64,000 nt of DNA, from contig NZ_AULG01000017.1 of assembly GCF_000425165.1 (NCBI RefSeq), forward strand, positions 85,735 through 149,734. The letters are read 5' to 3'. This DNA comes from Photobacterium halotolerans DSM 18316 (GTDB lineage: Bacteria; Pseudomonadota; Gammaproteobacteria; Enterobacterales; Vibrionaceae). The notes beneath the pieces are model-generated. The model was not told where the DNA came from. It saw nothing but the letters and a program-made list of their open reading frames with translations, and ran no database searches. Numbering within the stretch: the stretch's first letter is position 1; the number at the start of each line of letters is the position of its first letter. Of the stretch, positions 43,075 through 52,467 are shown piece by piece. A program made the translations under genes and the position numbers.

Positions 43075-43872
43075 TTATTCGTTTTTCCAGACAGGTGCAC
43101 GTTTCTCCAGAAACGCATTCACCCCTTCTTGTTGATCGGCGGTATCAAACAGACGGACAAAACGTTCCCTTTCCTGAATGAGTCCCTGATGTAAGGGCGC
43201 AAACCTTGCCTGCTGTATCAATGCTTTACAGGCTGTGACCGCGGTAGGTGACTGGTTAGCCACTTCCGCCGCCAGTTTCATTGCTGTTTCCAGCCCCTGT
43301 CCTGACGCCACCACTTCTTCAACCAGACGAATGTCCAGCGCCTGCGAGGCGCCCACCCGCTCACCACACAAAATCATACGTTTTGCCCAGCCTTCACCCA
43401 CCAGCCAGGCCAGGTTCTGCGTGCCACCAGCGCAAGGAAGCAGGCCGACACTGGCTTCCGGCAGTGCCATCACCGCGTGGGCCTCAGCAATGCGTATGTC
43501 ACAGGCTAACGCCACTTCAAGGCCACCGCCCATTGCATAACCGTTAATCGCAGCAATCGAGACACCCCGGTAAGACGACAAGGTTTCAAAGGCCTGACCG
43601 AAGCAATAGGCCATGTCAGCCGCCACGCCTTTATCGCCGCTGGCAAAGAGTTTGAGATCGGCACCGGCAGAAAAGAATTTCTCACCTTTTCCCGTCAGCA
43701 CCAAGGCATAAATGGATTTGTCTGCATTGAGTGCTTCAACCAGAGATTTCAGCTGATGAAGACTGTCTGCCGTCCAGGTGTTAGCTGGCGGATTATTCAT
43801 GGTCAGTACTGCAACATGGCCATCAATCGTCACCTCAATCGGGCCGTTTGTTTGTGTCAGTGGATGCATCAT
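43075..43872 (-). CDS. Enoyl-CoA hydratase (methacrylyl-CoA/tiglyl-CoA hydration)
   Basis: A 265-residue crotonase. Oxyanion loop FFSAGADLKLF near 66-76 and AINGYAMGGGLEVALACD near 106-123. The acid region is LPEASVGLLPCAGGTQ near 138, where Glu is kept. Expected to add water to methacrylyl-CoA (valine) or tiglyl-CoA (isoleucine). The gene sits between the acyl-CoA dehydrogenase and the hydrolase that act before and after it. Confidence 0.9.
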   Translation of the reverse strand: MMHPLTQTNGPIEVTIDGHVAVLTMNNPPANTWTADSLHQLKSLVEALNADKSIYALVLTGKGEKFFSAGADLKLFASGDKGVAADMAYCFGQAFETLSSYRGVSIAAINGYAMGGGLEVALACDIRIAEAHAVMALPEASVGLLPCAGGTQNLAWLVGEGWAKRMILCGERVGASQALDIRLVEEVVASGQGLETAMKLAAEVANQSPTAVTACKALIQQARFAPLHQGLIQERERFVRLFDTADQQEGVNAFLEKRAPVWKNE

Positions 43873-43953
43873 CCCGCCCTCTTTTTCTTTAAATTGCGTA
43901 CGCTGTAATTACGCAGTCTGGGTAATTTTTGCCTGTGGACTGAGCGCAACGAT

Positions 43954-45108
43954 TCAAAGCAGTACAGTATCGTCGTTCAATAACCGGCGCGCGATGATCA
44001 AGCGCATGATTTCATTGGTTCCTTCCAGAATCTGGTGTACCCGCACATCGCGAAAATGGCGTTCAATCGGATATTCCTGGATATAGCCATAACCGCCATA
44101 GAGCTGCAGTGCCTGATCACAGACCGCAAAACCCACATCGGTTGCAAAGCGTTTTGCCATGGCGCAATAGGCCGTCGCTTCCGGATCGCCGCGATCCAGC
44201 TTGCTGGCGGCATATCGCACCAGTTGACGGGCCGCCACCAGTTCAGTCGCCATATCGGCCAGTTTGAATTGCAGCGCCTGAAAATGTGCCAGCGGTTTGC
44301 CAAACTGTTTGCGCTCTGTCATGTACTGGCGGGCCAGATTCAGCGCCTGCTGCGCGGTACCCACGGAACAGGTTGCTATGTTGATCCGGCCGCCATCCAG
44401 GCCTTTCATGGCAAATCTGAATCCCTGGCCTTCTTCACCTAACAGGTAATGAGCCGGAATCCGGACTTTATCGAATGTCACCGCGCGTGTTGGCTGGCTG
44501 TGCCAGCCCAGCTTAGGTTCTTTGCGACCATAGCTGATGCCCTCAGCACCGGCCGGTACTATGAACGCCGAGATACCGTCAGGCCCCGCTTCTCCGGTTC
44601 GGGCCATTACAATCAGCAAGTCCGTATCTCCGGCCCCGGAAATAAAGGCTTTCGCGCCGGAGATCTCGTACTGTTCCCCGATACGCACTGCCCTGGTCGT
44701 CAGCGATGCCGCATCAGAACCTGCGTTGGCTTCAGTCAGACAATAAGATCCGAGCCATTCACCGCAGCTCAGTTTCGGGCAGCATTCAGCTCTGGCCTGA
44801 TCGGTCGCGAAACTGGCGACCATCCAGCTCACCATATTGTGTATCGTCATAAACGCTGTGGTTGAGGTGCAGCCCATTGCCAATTGCTCAAAGATGACAG
44901 AGGCATCCAGCCGATTCAGCCCCATGCCACCTTGATCCGGCGGTGTATACAGGCTGAGAAATCCCATTTCACCGGCCTGACGCAACACATCCTTTGGGAA
45001 GGTAGAGGTTTCGTCCCAGCTGGCTGCCATAGGTAATAACTGCTCCCTGGCAAACTGACGGGCAGCGTCTTCAAAGGCACGCTGATCTTCATTGAGTTCA
45101 AAATCCAT
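43954..45108 (-). CDS. Acyl-CoA dehydrogenase (isobutyryl-CoA/2-methylbutyryl-CoA type)
   Basis: A 384-residue FAD enzyme. FAD-binding CLTEANAGSDAASL near 128-141, catalytic base region with GGYGYIQEYPIERHFRDVRV near 345-364, and EGTNEIMRLIIARRLL at the end. It introduces the alpha-beta double bond into isobutyryl-CoA and passes electrons to ETF. GGAGTAAGCG lies upstream of the start. The sequence is clearly distinct from LiuA in the opposite arm, so the two serve different branched acyl-CoAs. Confidence 0.9.
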   Translation of the reverse strand: MDFELNEDQRAFEDAARQFAREQLLPMAASWDETSTFPKDVLRQAGEMGFLSLYTPPDQGGMGLNRLDASVIFEQLAMGCTSTTAFMTIHNMVSWMVASFATDQARAECCPKLSCGEWLGSYCLTEANAGSDAASLTTRAVRIGEQYEISGAKAFISGAGDTDLLIVMARTGEAGPDGISAFIVPAGAEGISYGRKEPKLGWHSQPTRAVTFDKVRIPAHYLLGEEGQGFRFAMKGLDGGRINIATCSVGTAQQALNLARQYMTERKQFGKPLAHFQALQFKLADMATELVAARQLVRYAASKLDRGDPEATAYCAMAKRFATDVGFAVCDQALQLYGGYGYIQEYPIERHFRDVRVHQILEGTNEIMRLIIARRLLNDDTVLL

Positions 45109-45132
45109 CGCTTACTCCGACGCAGGAAAGTT

Positions 45133-46629
45133 TCAATGATCCATATTGATGGTCAAATTGGGCCCTTTCGGGATGTCGTCATCAAACCACCGCGCTGTCA
45201 CCGTTTTGGTTTCGGTGTAAAAACGGACGGCCTGCTTGCCATAAGCATGTAAGTCACCATAGAAACTGCCGCGCCAGCCTGTGAATGAAAAGAAAGGCAA
45301 TGGCACAGGAATCGGCACATTGATACCCACCTGACCGACCTGAATCTCATGCTGAAACTTACGCGCCGCCGCGCCGTTGGCGGTGAAAATAGATGTCCCG
45401 TTTCCGTATGGGTTGTTGTTGATGAGCGCAATGGCGTCTTCAAGCGAACCCGCTTCGACACAGACCAGCACAGGACCAAAAATTTCCTCGCGGTAAATGC
45501 TCATCTCCGGGGTGACGCCACTGAATAGCGTCGGCCCGACCCAGTTACCGTTCGGGTAATCTTTCACTGTGCATTCAGTACCATCCAGTTCGCACACCGC
45601 CCCTTGCGCTTTGCCTTCCTGAATCAGTCGCAGTACCCGTGTTTTGGCCTCCGCACTGATCAACGGGCCGTAAGCGGCATCTTCCTCATCCCAGCCGCCG
45701 GGCTTCATGGCTGCCATGGCTTCTTTCAGTTCGGGAATCCAGGCTTTTGCGCCGTCAACAAACACGGCAACCGAAATTGCCATACATCGTTGACCGGCCG
45801 CCCCGACGGACGCCCCCACCAGATTGTTGATCACCTGTTCTTTGTTCGCATCAGGCATGACAACCAGATGGTTCTTCGCACCCGCGAACGCCTGAACACG
45901 TTTCAGGTTGTGCGTACCGGTCTGATAGATATAGCGGGCGACCGGCACTGAGCCGACAAAAGACACAGTACGGATATCCGGATGCTCCAGCAGATGATCA
46001 ACCTGGGCTTTGCGGCCATGTACGACCTGCAGCACACCGGGAGGCGCGCCGGCTTGTTCGAACAATTCAGCCAGCCTGACTGATGTCAAAGGCACCTGAT
46101 CGGAAGGTTTAAGTATGAAGGTATTACCGGCAGCAATAGCCAGCGGAAACATCCACAGCGGGATCATGGCCGGAAAATTGAACGGCGTGATACCGCTGCA
46201 AACACCCAGTGGCTGAATCAGCGAGTAAGTGTCGATGTTAGTGGCAACATTTTCAGTGGTTTCACCCATCATCAGGCTGGCGATGTTTGCCGCCTGCTCA
46301 ACCACTTCAATCCCGCGCCAGACATCCCCTTTGGCGTCGGCCAGAATTTTGCCGGTTTCACTGGAGAGCAAACAGGCCAATTCATCATGGTGTGCTTTGA
46401 GCAGTTGCTGGTAACTCAGCATCAGTCTGGCCCGTTCAGGCACGGGTACCGTTTTCCATTTCTCAAAGGTGGCTTTAGCACTGGCGATGGCTGTATCGAT
46501 CTCGGATGTCAGTGCGCAAGGCAGATGGGCGATGACCTCGTTGGTCGCCGGATTGGTCACATCAATCCATTCATCTGACTGCGACTGGCAAAATTTTCCT
46601 TCAATAAACAGAGGTACTTTCTCAATCAT
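45133..46629 (-). CDS. mmsA: Methylmalonate-semialdehyde dehydrogenase (CoA acylating)
   Basis: A 498-residue aldehyde dehydrogenase that converts methylmalonate semialdehyde to propionyl-CoA. Features are [16 protein letters not shown] near 145 (typical MmsA N-terminal domain), [12 protein letters not shown] near 225 and the catalytic Cys in GQRCMAIS near 282. Start at ATG 46629, seven bases after AGAGGA; a GTG at 46635 is in frame two codons earlier. Adjacent to the acyl-CoA dehydrogenase with a 24-base gap. Confidence 0.95.
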   Translation of the reverse strand: MIEKVPLFIEGKFCQSQSDEWIDVTNPATNEVIAHLPCALTSEIDTAIASAKATFEKWKTVPVPERARLMLSYQQLLKAHHDELACLLSSETGKILADAKGDVWRGIEVVEQAANIASLMMGETTENVATNIDTYSLIQPLGVCSGITPFNFPAMIPLWMFPLAIAAGNTFILKPSDQVPLTSVRLAELFEQAGAPPGVLQVVHGRKAQVDHLLEHPDIRTVSFVGSVPVARYIYQTGTHNLKRVQAFAGAKNHLVVMPDANKEQVINNLVGASVGAAGQRCMAISVAVFVDGAKAWIPELKEAMAAMKPGGWDEEDAAYGPLISAEAKTRVLRLIQEGKAQGAVCELDGTECTVKDYPNGNWVGPTLFSGVTPEMSIYREEIFGPVLVCVEAGSLEDAIALINNNPYGNGTSIFTANGAAARKFQHEIQVGQVGINVPIPVPLPFFSFTGWRGSFYGDLHAYGKQAVRFYTETKTVTARWFDDDIPKGPNLTINMDH

Positions 46630-46688
46630 TTTCACGTCCTCTCACCTGTCTTTCCATTGCTGGCGTCACCGCTGCCAGGCACGAATAA

Positions 46689-47969
46689 TTACTGAGCCGG
46701 TAATTCGATAGCGATCGCTGTGGCTTCCCCGCCACCAATACATAACGAGGCAATGCCTTTGCAGACGGCGCCGTCTTCCTGCTGTTTGCGCCGAAGGGCA
46801 TGTATCAGGCTGACGATGATTCGGGCACCACTGGCCCCTATCGGATGCCCCAGGGCACAGGCACCGCCATGAATATTGACCTTGTCAGCATTTAAATGCA
46901 GTTCACGCACCGCAATTTGCGTAACGACCGCAAACGCTTCATTGATTTCCCACAGATCCACCTCATCGACCGACCAGTTCACACGATCCAGCAACTGACG
47001 GATGGCGTCTACCGGTGCCAGGGTAAATTCAGACGGCAGGCGTGCATGGGTTGTCTGACCGCGAATGATCGCTATGGGCGATAAACCATGATGACGGGCA
47101 GTTTCACTGTCCATCAGCAGTAACGCGGCTGCGCCATCGGCAATGGAGCTGGAATTGGCGGCAGTCACTGTACCGTCTTTGGCAAATACCGGCTTAAGCT
47201 GCGGGATCTTTGCCGGATCCACTTCATTGGGGTGCTCATCGGTTTTCACCAGATGCTCCCCGCGACGATCAGCCACCACCACCGGGCAGGTTTCCTGATC
47301 AAACCAGCCATGCTCTATCGCCAGACGCGCCCGCTCTACTGACATTGCGGCCCAGTCGTCCATGTCTTCGCGGCTGAATTGCATCGCATCGGCAATCTGC
47401 TGGGCATACACACCCATCAGCTCACCTTCGTAAGCATCCTGTAAACCATCCAGAAAAATGTGGTCTTCCGTTGTCTGGTGCCCGAGGCGAAAACCGCCCC
47501 TGGCCTGCCGCAGAAGATACGGTGCATTGGTCATACTTTCCATGCCCCCGGCCACCGCAGTGTGAATACTGCCGGCACGGATCATATCGGCAGCCAGCAT
47601 CACGGTTTTCATCCCGGAGCCGCACACTTTATTCACCGTCACGCAGCCGGTAGAAATGGGTAAACCGGCATTCAGTGCCGCCTGACGGGCCGGCGCCTGA
47701 CCACAGCCTGCCGGTAATACACAACCCATCAGTACCTCATCAATATTCAGACCATCGGGCTGATCAGGGGCTAATTCATCGGCGAAAATACCAATACTTT
47801 CGAGTGCGCCTTTTATCGCATACGCCCCCAGGGTTGTTGCTGACAAAGAAGAAAACTGCCCCTGAAAACTGCCCAGAGGAGTTCGCTTGGCAGACACTAT
47901 CCAGACTTCCTTTTCCGGTTGCTGAGACTCGCCGCGTTGGGGTGCGGCTGTCTTGGTGGTGGTTTCCAT
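46689..47969 (-). CDS. Acetyl-CoA C-acyltransferase (thiolase), first gene of the minus-strand arm
   Basis: A 426-residue thiolase. Catalytic Cys in NKVCGSGMKT near 118, His in NINEAFAV region (WEINEAFAVVT) and Cys/His in GGACALGHPIGASGAR near 375. The family usually begins at VWIVSAKRTP; here a Gln/Glu/Thr-rich leader of about 25 residues precedes it. ATG 47969 has GTGGAG seven bases upstream. In this operon it would cleave 2-methylacetoacetyl-CoA (isoleucine) or acetoacetyl-CoA (leucine). Confidence 0.92.
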   Translation of the reverse strand: METTTKTAAPQRGESQQPEKEVWIVSAKRTPLGSFQGQFSSLSATTLGAYAIKGALESIGIFADELAPDQPDGLNIDEVLMGCVLPAGCGQAPARQAALNAGLPISTGCVTVNKVCGSGMKTVMLAADMIRAGSIHTAVAGGMESMTNAPYLLRQARGGFRLGHQTTEDHIFLDGLQDAYEGELMGVYAQQIADAMQFSREDMDDWAAMSVERARLAIEHGWFDQETCPVVVADRRGEHLVKTDEHPNEVDPAKIPQLKPVFAKDGTVTAANSSSIADGAAALLLMDSETARHHGLSPIAIIRGQTTHARLPSEFTLAPVDAIRQLLDRVNWSVDEVDLWEINEAFAVVTQIAVRELHLNADKVNIHGGACALGHPIGASGARIIVSLIHALRRKQQEDGAVCKGIASLCIGGGEATAIAIELPAQ

Positions 47970-47988
47970 TACCCGGCTCCACTTTTCT

Positions 47989-48032
47989 TGACGTTTACGT
48001 AAGCATAGCACTAACATTTACGTAAACGTTAA
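47989..48032. promoter_or_regulatory. Paired LiuR-type operators between the two catabolic arms
   Basis: ACGTTTACGTAA occurs at 47991-48002 and its reverse complement TTACGTAAACGT at 48018-48029. The pair is inverted, 15 bases apart, directly upstream of the thiolase gene and in front of liuR. MerR-type LiuR is known to bind a palindrome of this style in gammaproteobacteria. They probably control both arms in response to branched-chain acyl-CoA. Confidence 0.75.
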
Positions 48033-48178
48033 GAAACAAAACAACAACAATGTCACTTCTATTTGGTTGATAGGCGTACAGAATTGTTGCCATGATGCCG
48101 GCCAGGCCAGCGTTCTGACACCACTCTGTGGCAGTCGGTTTTTCAGTCCCGCTTAATCCGCAACGAGAGGACAGCAGC

Positions 48179-48562
48179 GTGGTGAACACCTTTAAGATCA
48201 GTGAACTTGCCAAAGAGTTTGGTATCACCACCCGCAGCATTCGTTTTTACGAAGATATGGGGCTGCTCCAGCCAGACAGAGAAGGTGCCATACGTATCTA
48301 TCAGCGGCGGGACAAAACACGGCTGAAATTAATTTTACGGGGAAAGCGGCTGGGGTTTTCGCTGGCCGAAATCCGCGAGCTGTTTGACCTGTACGATACC
48401 AACCAGAGTGATGGCCAATTGCGGCAAATGATCACAATGATCGACGAAAAACAGCACAAACTTCAACGCCAGTTAGACGACATTAAGGTTGTCATGGAAG
48501 AACTGAACGCCGCCAAAAGCCGATGTAAGCTGGCGCTGAACGGTAAAGCGAAAGAGAAATAA
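48179..48562 (+). CDS. liuR: MerR-family regulator LiuR
   Basis: A 127-residue regulator. N-terminal MerR helix-turn-helix FKISELAKEFGITTRSIRFYEDMGLL with YQRRDKTRLKLILRGKRLG, then a helical dimerisation arm (QLRQMITMIDEKQHKLQRQL). No metal-binding Cys pair. LiuR represses liu genes until branched-chain acyl-CoA accumulates. Start is GTG: 48179 (GAGAGGA seven bases upstream) or the adjacent 48182; a GTG at 48128 is in frame but unsupported. It is the first gene of the plus-strand arm. Confidence 0.9.
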   Translation: MVNTFKISELAKEFGITTRSIRFYEDMGLLQPDREGAIRIYQRRDKTRLKLILRGKRLGFSLAEIRELFDLYDTNQSDGQLRQMITMIDEKQHKLQRQLDDIKVVMEELNAAKSRCKLALNGKAKEK

Positions 48563-48565
48563 CCC

Positions 48566-48582
48566 GTTGGCGAACCGCCAAC
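48566..48582 (+). other. Small hairpin between liuR and liuA
   Basis: Seven-base stem GTTGGCG/CGCCAAC with a loop of three bases, just after the liuR stop, no T-run. It could reduce read-through or stabilise the mRNA. Confidence 0.5.
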
Positions 48583-48656
48583 TGAGTATCACGACATCTT
48601 GTTGAGAATACAGCTGTTTCTCAGGACAGTCCGGTCGCCGGATTAAGGGAGATCCT

Positions 48657-49826
48657 ATGAAAGACCTGTTTACCCCGCTCAACTTTGGCCTCGGCGAAAC
48701 GCTGGATATGTTACGCGATCACGTCAACCACTTCGCCGCCGATGCCATTGCCCCCATTGCCGGACAGATTGACAAAGACAACCAGTTTCCGTCTCACTTG
48801 TGGGCGGCACTGGGTGAGATGGGCTTGCTGGGGGTGACTGTCAGTGAAGAATTTGGCGGTGCCGGTATGGGCTATCTGGCGCATGTGGTCGCCATGGAGG
48901 AAATCAGCCGGGCTTCGGCCTCGGTCGGGCTCAGTTACGGTGCGCATTCCAACCTGTGTGTGAATCAGATTTTCCGCAATGGCACCCAGGCGCAGAAAAA
49001 AAAATACCTGCCTGGCCTCATCAGTGGTGAGCAGGTCGGCGCTCTGGCTATGAGTGAAGCCAACGCGGGTTCCGATGTGGTCAGTATGCAGCTCAGGGCA
49101 GATAAAAAAGACGATCGGTACATTCTTAACGGCAACAAAATGTGGATCACCAATGGTCCGGATGCCCATACCTTTGTCGTGTACGCGAAAACCGATCCCC
49201 AGGCAGGGTCGAAAGGCATCAGCGCCTTCATCATAGAACGCGATTTCCCAGGATTCACCCGTGCCCAGAAGCTCGACAAATTAGGCATGCGCGGCTCCAA
49301 CACCTGCGAACTGGTGTTCACCGACTGCGAAGTACCGGCCGAGAACCTGCTGGGCCCGCTCAATAAAGGGGTCGAAGTGCTGATGAGCGGTCTGGACTAC
49401 GAACGTGTGGTGCTGGCTGCCGGGCCACTGGGTATTATGCGGGCCTGTCTGGATGTGTGTCTGCCCTATATTCATGACAGAAAACAGTTCGGAAAGCCCA
49501 TCGGAGAATTCCAGCTGGTACAAGCAAAAATAGCGGACATGTACACGCGGATGAACGCAGCCCGTGCCTATGTGTACACTGTGGCCGCAGCCTGTGATCG
49601 CGGTGAAACCACACGTCAGGATGCCGCGGGCGTCATTCTTTACTGCGCGGAACTGGCCACCCAGATGGCGCTGGATGCAATACAACTGCTGGGCGGAAAC
49701 GGCTATATCAACGAATTTCCAACAGGGCGTCTGTTGCGGGATGCCAAGCTGTATGAAATTGGTGCGGGGACATCAGAAATTCGCCGCATGCTGATCGGCC
49801 GGGAGCTATTTGAGCAAAGCCGTTAA
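48657..49826 (+). CDS. liuA: Isovaleryl-CoA dehydrogenase
   Basis: A 389-residue FAD acyl-CoA dehydrogenase. Features: [19 protein letters not shown] near 57-75, [16 protein letters not shown] near 125-140, [19 protein letters not shown], catalytic region [15 protein letters not shown] near 244-258 with Glu as base, and ELFEQSR at the end. It makes 3-methylcrotonyl-CoA in leucine breakdown. AGGGAG upstream. Confidence 0.93.
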   Translation: MKDLFTPLNFGLGETLDMLRDHVNHFAADAIAPIAGQIDKDNQFPSHLWAALGEMGLLGVTVSEEFGGAGMGYLAHVVAMEEISRASASVGLSYGAHSNLCVNQIFRNGTQAQKKKYLPGLISGEQVGALAMSEANAGSDVVSMQLRADKKDDRYILNGNKMWITNGPDAHTFVVYAKTDPQAGSKGISAFIIERDFPGFTRAQKLDKLGMRGSNTCELVFTDCEVPAENLLGPLNKGVEVLMSGLDYERVVLAAGPLGIMRACLDVCLPYIHDRKQFGKPIGEFQLVQAKIADMYTRMNAARAYVYTVAAACDRGETTRQDAAGVILYCAELATQMALDAIQLLGGNGYINEFPTGRLLRDAKLYEIGAGTSEIRRMLIGRELFEQSR

Positions 49827-49904
49827 ACAGGATTTTAACGACTATCGCAAAAGACAGTCGCCAGAACACAGTCACCAAAAGACAGTTAACAGGGACACGG
49901 CATC

Positions 49905-51512
49905 ATGGCAATCATAGACAGTCATATCCAGACACATGACTCACAGTTCCGGCACAACCAGCAAGCCATGGCAGAGCTGGTCGATGAGCTTCACACACGC
50001 CTTGCCCTTCAGTTGCAGGGCGGCGGCCAGGACGCGCAGGCCAGGCAACGCAAAAAAGGCAAACTCCCCGTCAGAGAACGTATCGACAGCTTACTTGATT
50101 CAGGCAGCCCCTTTCTTGAAATCGGCCAGTTTGCGGCCTGGGAAGTCTATGATGAGGCCATACCCAGTGCAGGCGTTGTTGCCGGTATTGGTCGTGTGTC
50201 CGGCGCGGATGTGATGATCATCGCCAATGACCCGAGCGTTAAAGGGGGCACCTATTACCCGATGACGGTAAAAAAGCATTTACGGGCACAGGAAATTGCC
50301 GAACGCTGCCACTTACCCTGTCTGTATCTGGTGGACTCGGGCGGCGCTAACCTTCCCCATCAGGCTGAAGTCTTTCCGGACAAAGATCACTTCGGGCGGA
50401 TCTTCTTTAATCAGGCCAGAATGTCGGCTAAAGGGATCCCGCAGATTGCCATCGTCCTTGGCTTGTGTACGGCAGGCGGTGCTTATGTGCCTGCCATGGC
50501 CGATGTCGCCATTATGGTGAAAAATCAGGGCACCATTTTTCTGGCAGGTCCGCCATTGGTAAAAGCAGCCACCGGTGAAGATGTCAGCGCGGAAGAACTG
50601 GGTGGTGCCGATGTGCACTGTAAAACATCCGGTGTTGCTGATTATTATGCCGATGATGAGCGCCACGCCCTGGCATTAGCCCGACAGGCGGTCGCCAGTT
50701 GTCACCGCCCGGTGTCAGTGACTGAGCAGCCAGCTTCTGCTCTGCCCCCCCGATACCCTGCCAGCGATCTCTACGGCATTGTCGGCACCGATCTGCGCAA
50801 ACAAATTGATGTCCGTGAAGTCATCGCCCGGCTGGTCGATGGGTCAGATTTTGATGAATTCAAAGCCCTGTACGGCGAAACACTGGTCTGCGGTTTTGCG
50901 CGTTTACACGGATATCCCATTGGTATTGTTGCCAACAACGGCATTCTGTTTTCTGAATCCGCGCAAAAAGGGGCGCACTTCATTCAGCTATGCAGCCAGC
51001 GCAACATCCCGCTGTTATTTCTGCAAAACATCACTGGATTTATGGTCGGAAAAAAATATGAAGCGGAAGGTATCGCTAAGCATGGTGCCAAAATGGTGAT
51101 GGCGGTGGCCTGTGCCAATGTGCCGAAATTCACTGTCATCATCGGCGGCTCTTATGGCGCAGGTAACTATGGCATGTGCGGCCGTGCTTATGATCCCACT
51201 ATGATTTGGATGTGGCCAAACGCCCGGATATCTGTGATGGGCGGTGATCAGGCAGCCGGTGTGCTGGCTCAGGTCACACGGGACAGCAAACAGCGTAATG
51301 GCGAGACATGGTCGGCTGAAGAGGAAGAAGCCTTCAAAACCCCGATTAAAGCACGGTATGAAAAAGAAGGATCACCGTATTTTGCCAGTGCCCGCCTGTG
51401 GGATGACGGCATTATCGATCCCGCGCAAACCCGTGACGTACTCGCTATGGCGTTGCAAGCGGCAGCCAATGCGCCTGTTGAAAGCACACAATTTGGCATA
51501 TTCCGAATGTAA
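49905..51512 (+). CDS. liuB: Methylcrotonyl-CoA carboxylase beta subunit (carboxyltransferase)
   Basis: A 535-residue carboxyltransferase. Two crotonase-like domains with an acyl-CoA site [21 protein letters not shown] near 146 and a carboxybiotin site [20 protein letters not shown] near 415-434. It moves carboxyl from biotin to 3-methylcrotonyl-CoA, with LiuD. The gap to liuA holds three imperfect repeats (49848-49892). Confidence 0.95.
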   Translation: MAIIDSHIQTHDSQFRHNQQAMAELVDELHTRLALQLQGGGQDAQARQRKKGKLPVRERIDSLLDSGSPFLEIGQFAAWEVYDEAIPSAGVVAGIGRVSGADVMIIANDPSVKGGTYYPMTVKKHLRAQEIAERCHLPCLYLVDSGGANLPHQAEVFPDKDHFGRIFFNQARMSAKGIPQIAIVLGLCTAGGAYVPAMADVAIMVKNQGTIFLAGPPLVKAATGEDVSAEELGGADVHCKTSGVADYYADDERHALALARQAVASCHRPVSVTEQPASALPPRYPASDLYGIVGTDLRKQIDVREVIARLVDGSDFDEFKALYGETLVCGFARLHGYPIGIVANNGILFSESAQKGAHFIQLCSQRNIPLLFLQNITGFMVGKKYEAEGIAKHGAKMVMAVACANVPKFTVIIGGSYGAGNYGMCGRAYDPTMIWMWPNARISVMGGDQAAGVLAQVTRDSKQRNGETWSAEEEEAFKTPIKARYEKEGSPYFASARLWDDGIIDPAQTRDVLAMALQAAANAPVESTQFGIFRM

Positions 51513-51537
51513 CAGCCGACGACTGTGAGGATGGATC

Positions 51538-52467
51538 ATGACCTCTAAGATTACCCCGGTATTTCAATACAGCGATACCGCAGAAATTCTCCATGCGACC
51601 GCCAGTGACCCTGTGCTCTGTACTATCAGCCGTCAGGGGGTTGCCACACTCACACTGAATCGCCCGGATAAAGCGAACGCCTTTGATGATCAGCTGATTG
51701 CGGCAATCCGGCATTATCTGCAGCAACTGGCGAGTCATTCAGAGGTCTCCGTGCTGGTGTTGCGTGCAGCGGGCAAACATTTCTCGGCCGGTGCTGATTT
51801 GCGCTGGATGAAAGCCATGGCCCGGAAAAAACGCCATGACAATCTGAACGACGCGCAGGCACTGGCCTTTTTAATGAATGAGCTGGATACCTTCCCCCAT
51901 CCGACCATTGCTCTGGTGCAGGGCTCAGCGTTTGGCGGCGCTCTGGGCCTGATCTGCTGTTGCGATATTGCCCTGGGCAGTCAGGATGCGCGCTTTTCTC
52001 TCAGCGAAGTGAAACTCGGACTCATCCCGGCAACCATTGGCCCCTATGTCTGCCGCACCATAGGACAGCGGCAGGCCAGACGCTTGATGCTGACCGCTGA
52101 AACCATTAATGCTGACACGGCGCATCAGCTTGGCATACTTCATGAGCTCAGTCGTAATGTCAGTGCCAATGACAGTGGCGCAAGCACGGATAACTCTACC
52201 GGCTCTGGAACCTTGGAAAACCTGCTGCAGCTGACCCTCGACCGCTTGCTGGCGAACAGTCCGGCGGCGATGACTCAGGTCAAGACCCTGTGCAAGCTTT
52301 GCGAACAGCGGCCAATTGATGCCGCCCTTATCCGGCAAACCAGCGAAATGATCGCCGATATTCGCGTTTCCCCTCAGGGACAGGAAGGACTGAACGCTTT
52401 TTTTGATAAACGTCGCCCTGCCTGGGTGACAGACAACACCTCAGGGCAAGGAGAGCACAATGAGTAA
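51538..52467 (+). CDS. liuC: Methylglutaconyl-CoA hydratase
   Basis: A 309-residue crotonase. Oxyanion loop HFSAGADLRWM near 80-90, QGSAFGGALGLICCCDIALG near 122-141 and the catalytic Glu region SLSEVKLGLIPATIGPY near 151-167. It hydrates 3-methylglutaconyl-CoA to HMG-CoA. A Ser/Thr/Gly-rich insertion (about 210-230, ANDSGASTDNSTGSG) lies in the C-terminal part and is unusual. It overlaps liuD by eight bases. Confidence 0.92.
   Translation: MTSKITPVFQYSDTAEILHATASDPVLCTISRQGVATLTLNRPDKANAFDDQLIAAIRHYLQQLASHSEVSVLVLRAAGKHFSAGADLRWMKAMARKKRHDNLNDAQALAFLMNELDTFPHPTIALVQGSAFGGALGLICCCDIALGSQDARFSLSEVKLGLIPATIGPYVCRTIGQRQARRLMLTAETINADTAHQLGILHELSRNVSANDSGASTDNSTGSGTLENLLQLTLDRLLANSPAAMTQVKTLCKLCEQRPIDAALIRQTSEMIADIRVSPQGQEGLNAFFDKRRPAWVTDNTSGQGEHNE

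Noticed and set aside
42996..43118. N-terminal extension of the 3-hydroxyisobutyryl-CoA hydrolase
   Set aside because: It partly overlaps the upstream hydratase gene end and lacks family features; GGAGAG precedes ATG 42995.
43235..43547. Plus-strand Pro/Arg/Ser-rich frames opposite the enoyl-CoA hydratase
   Set aside because: Typical shadow frames of a GC-richer gene in the opposite strand; no independent signal.
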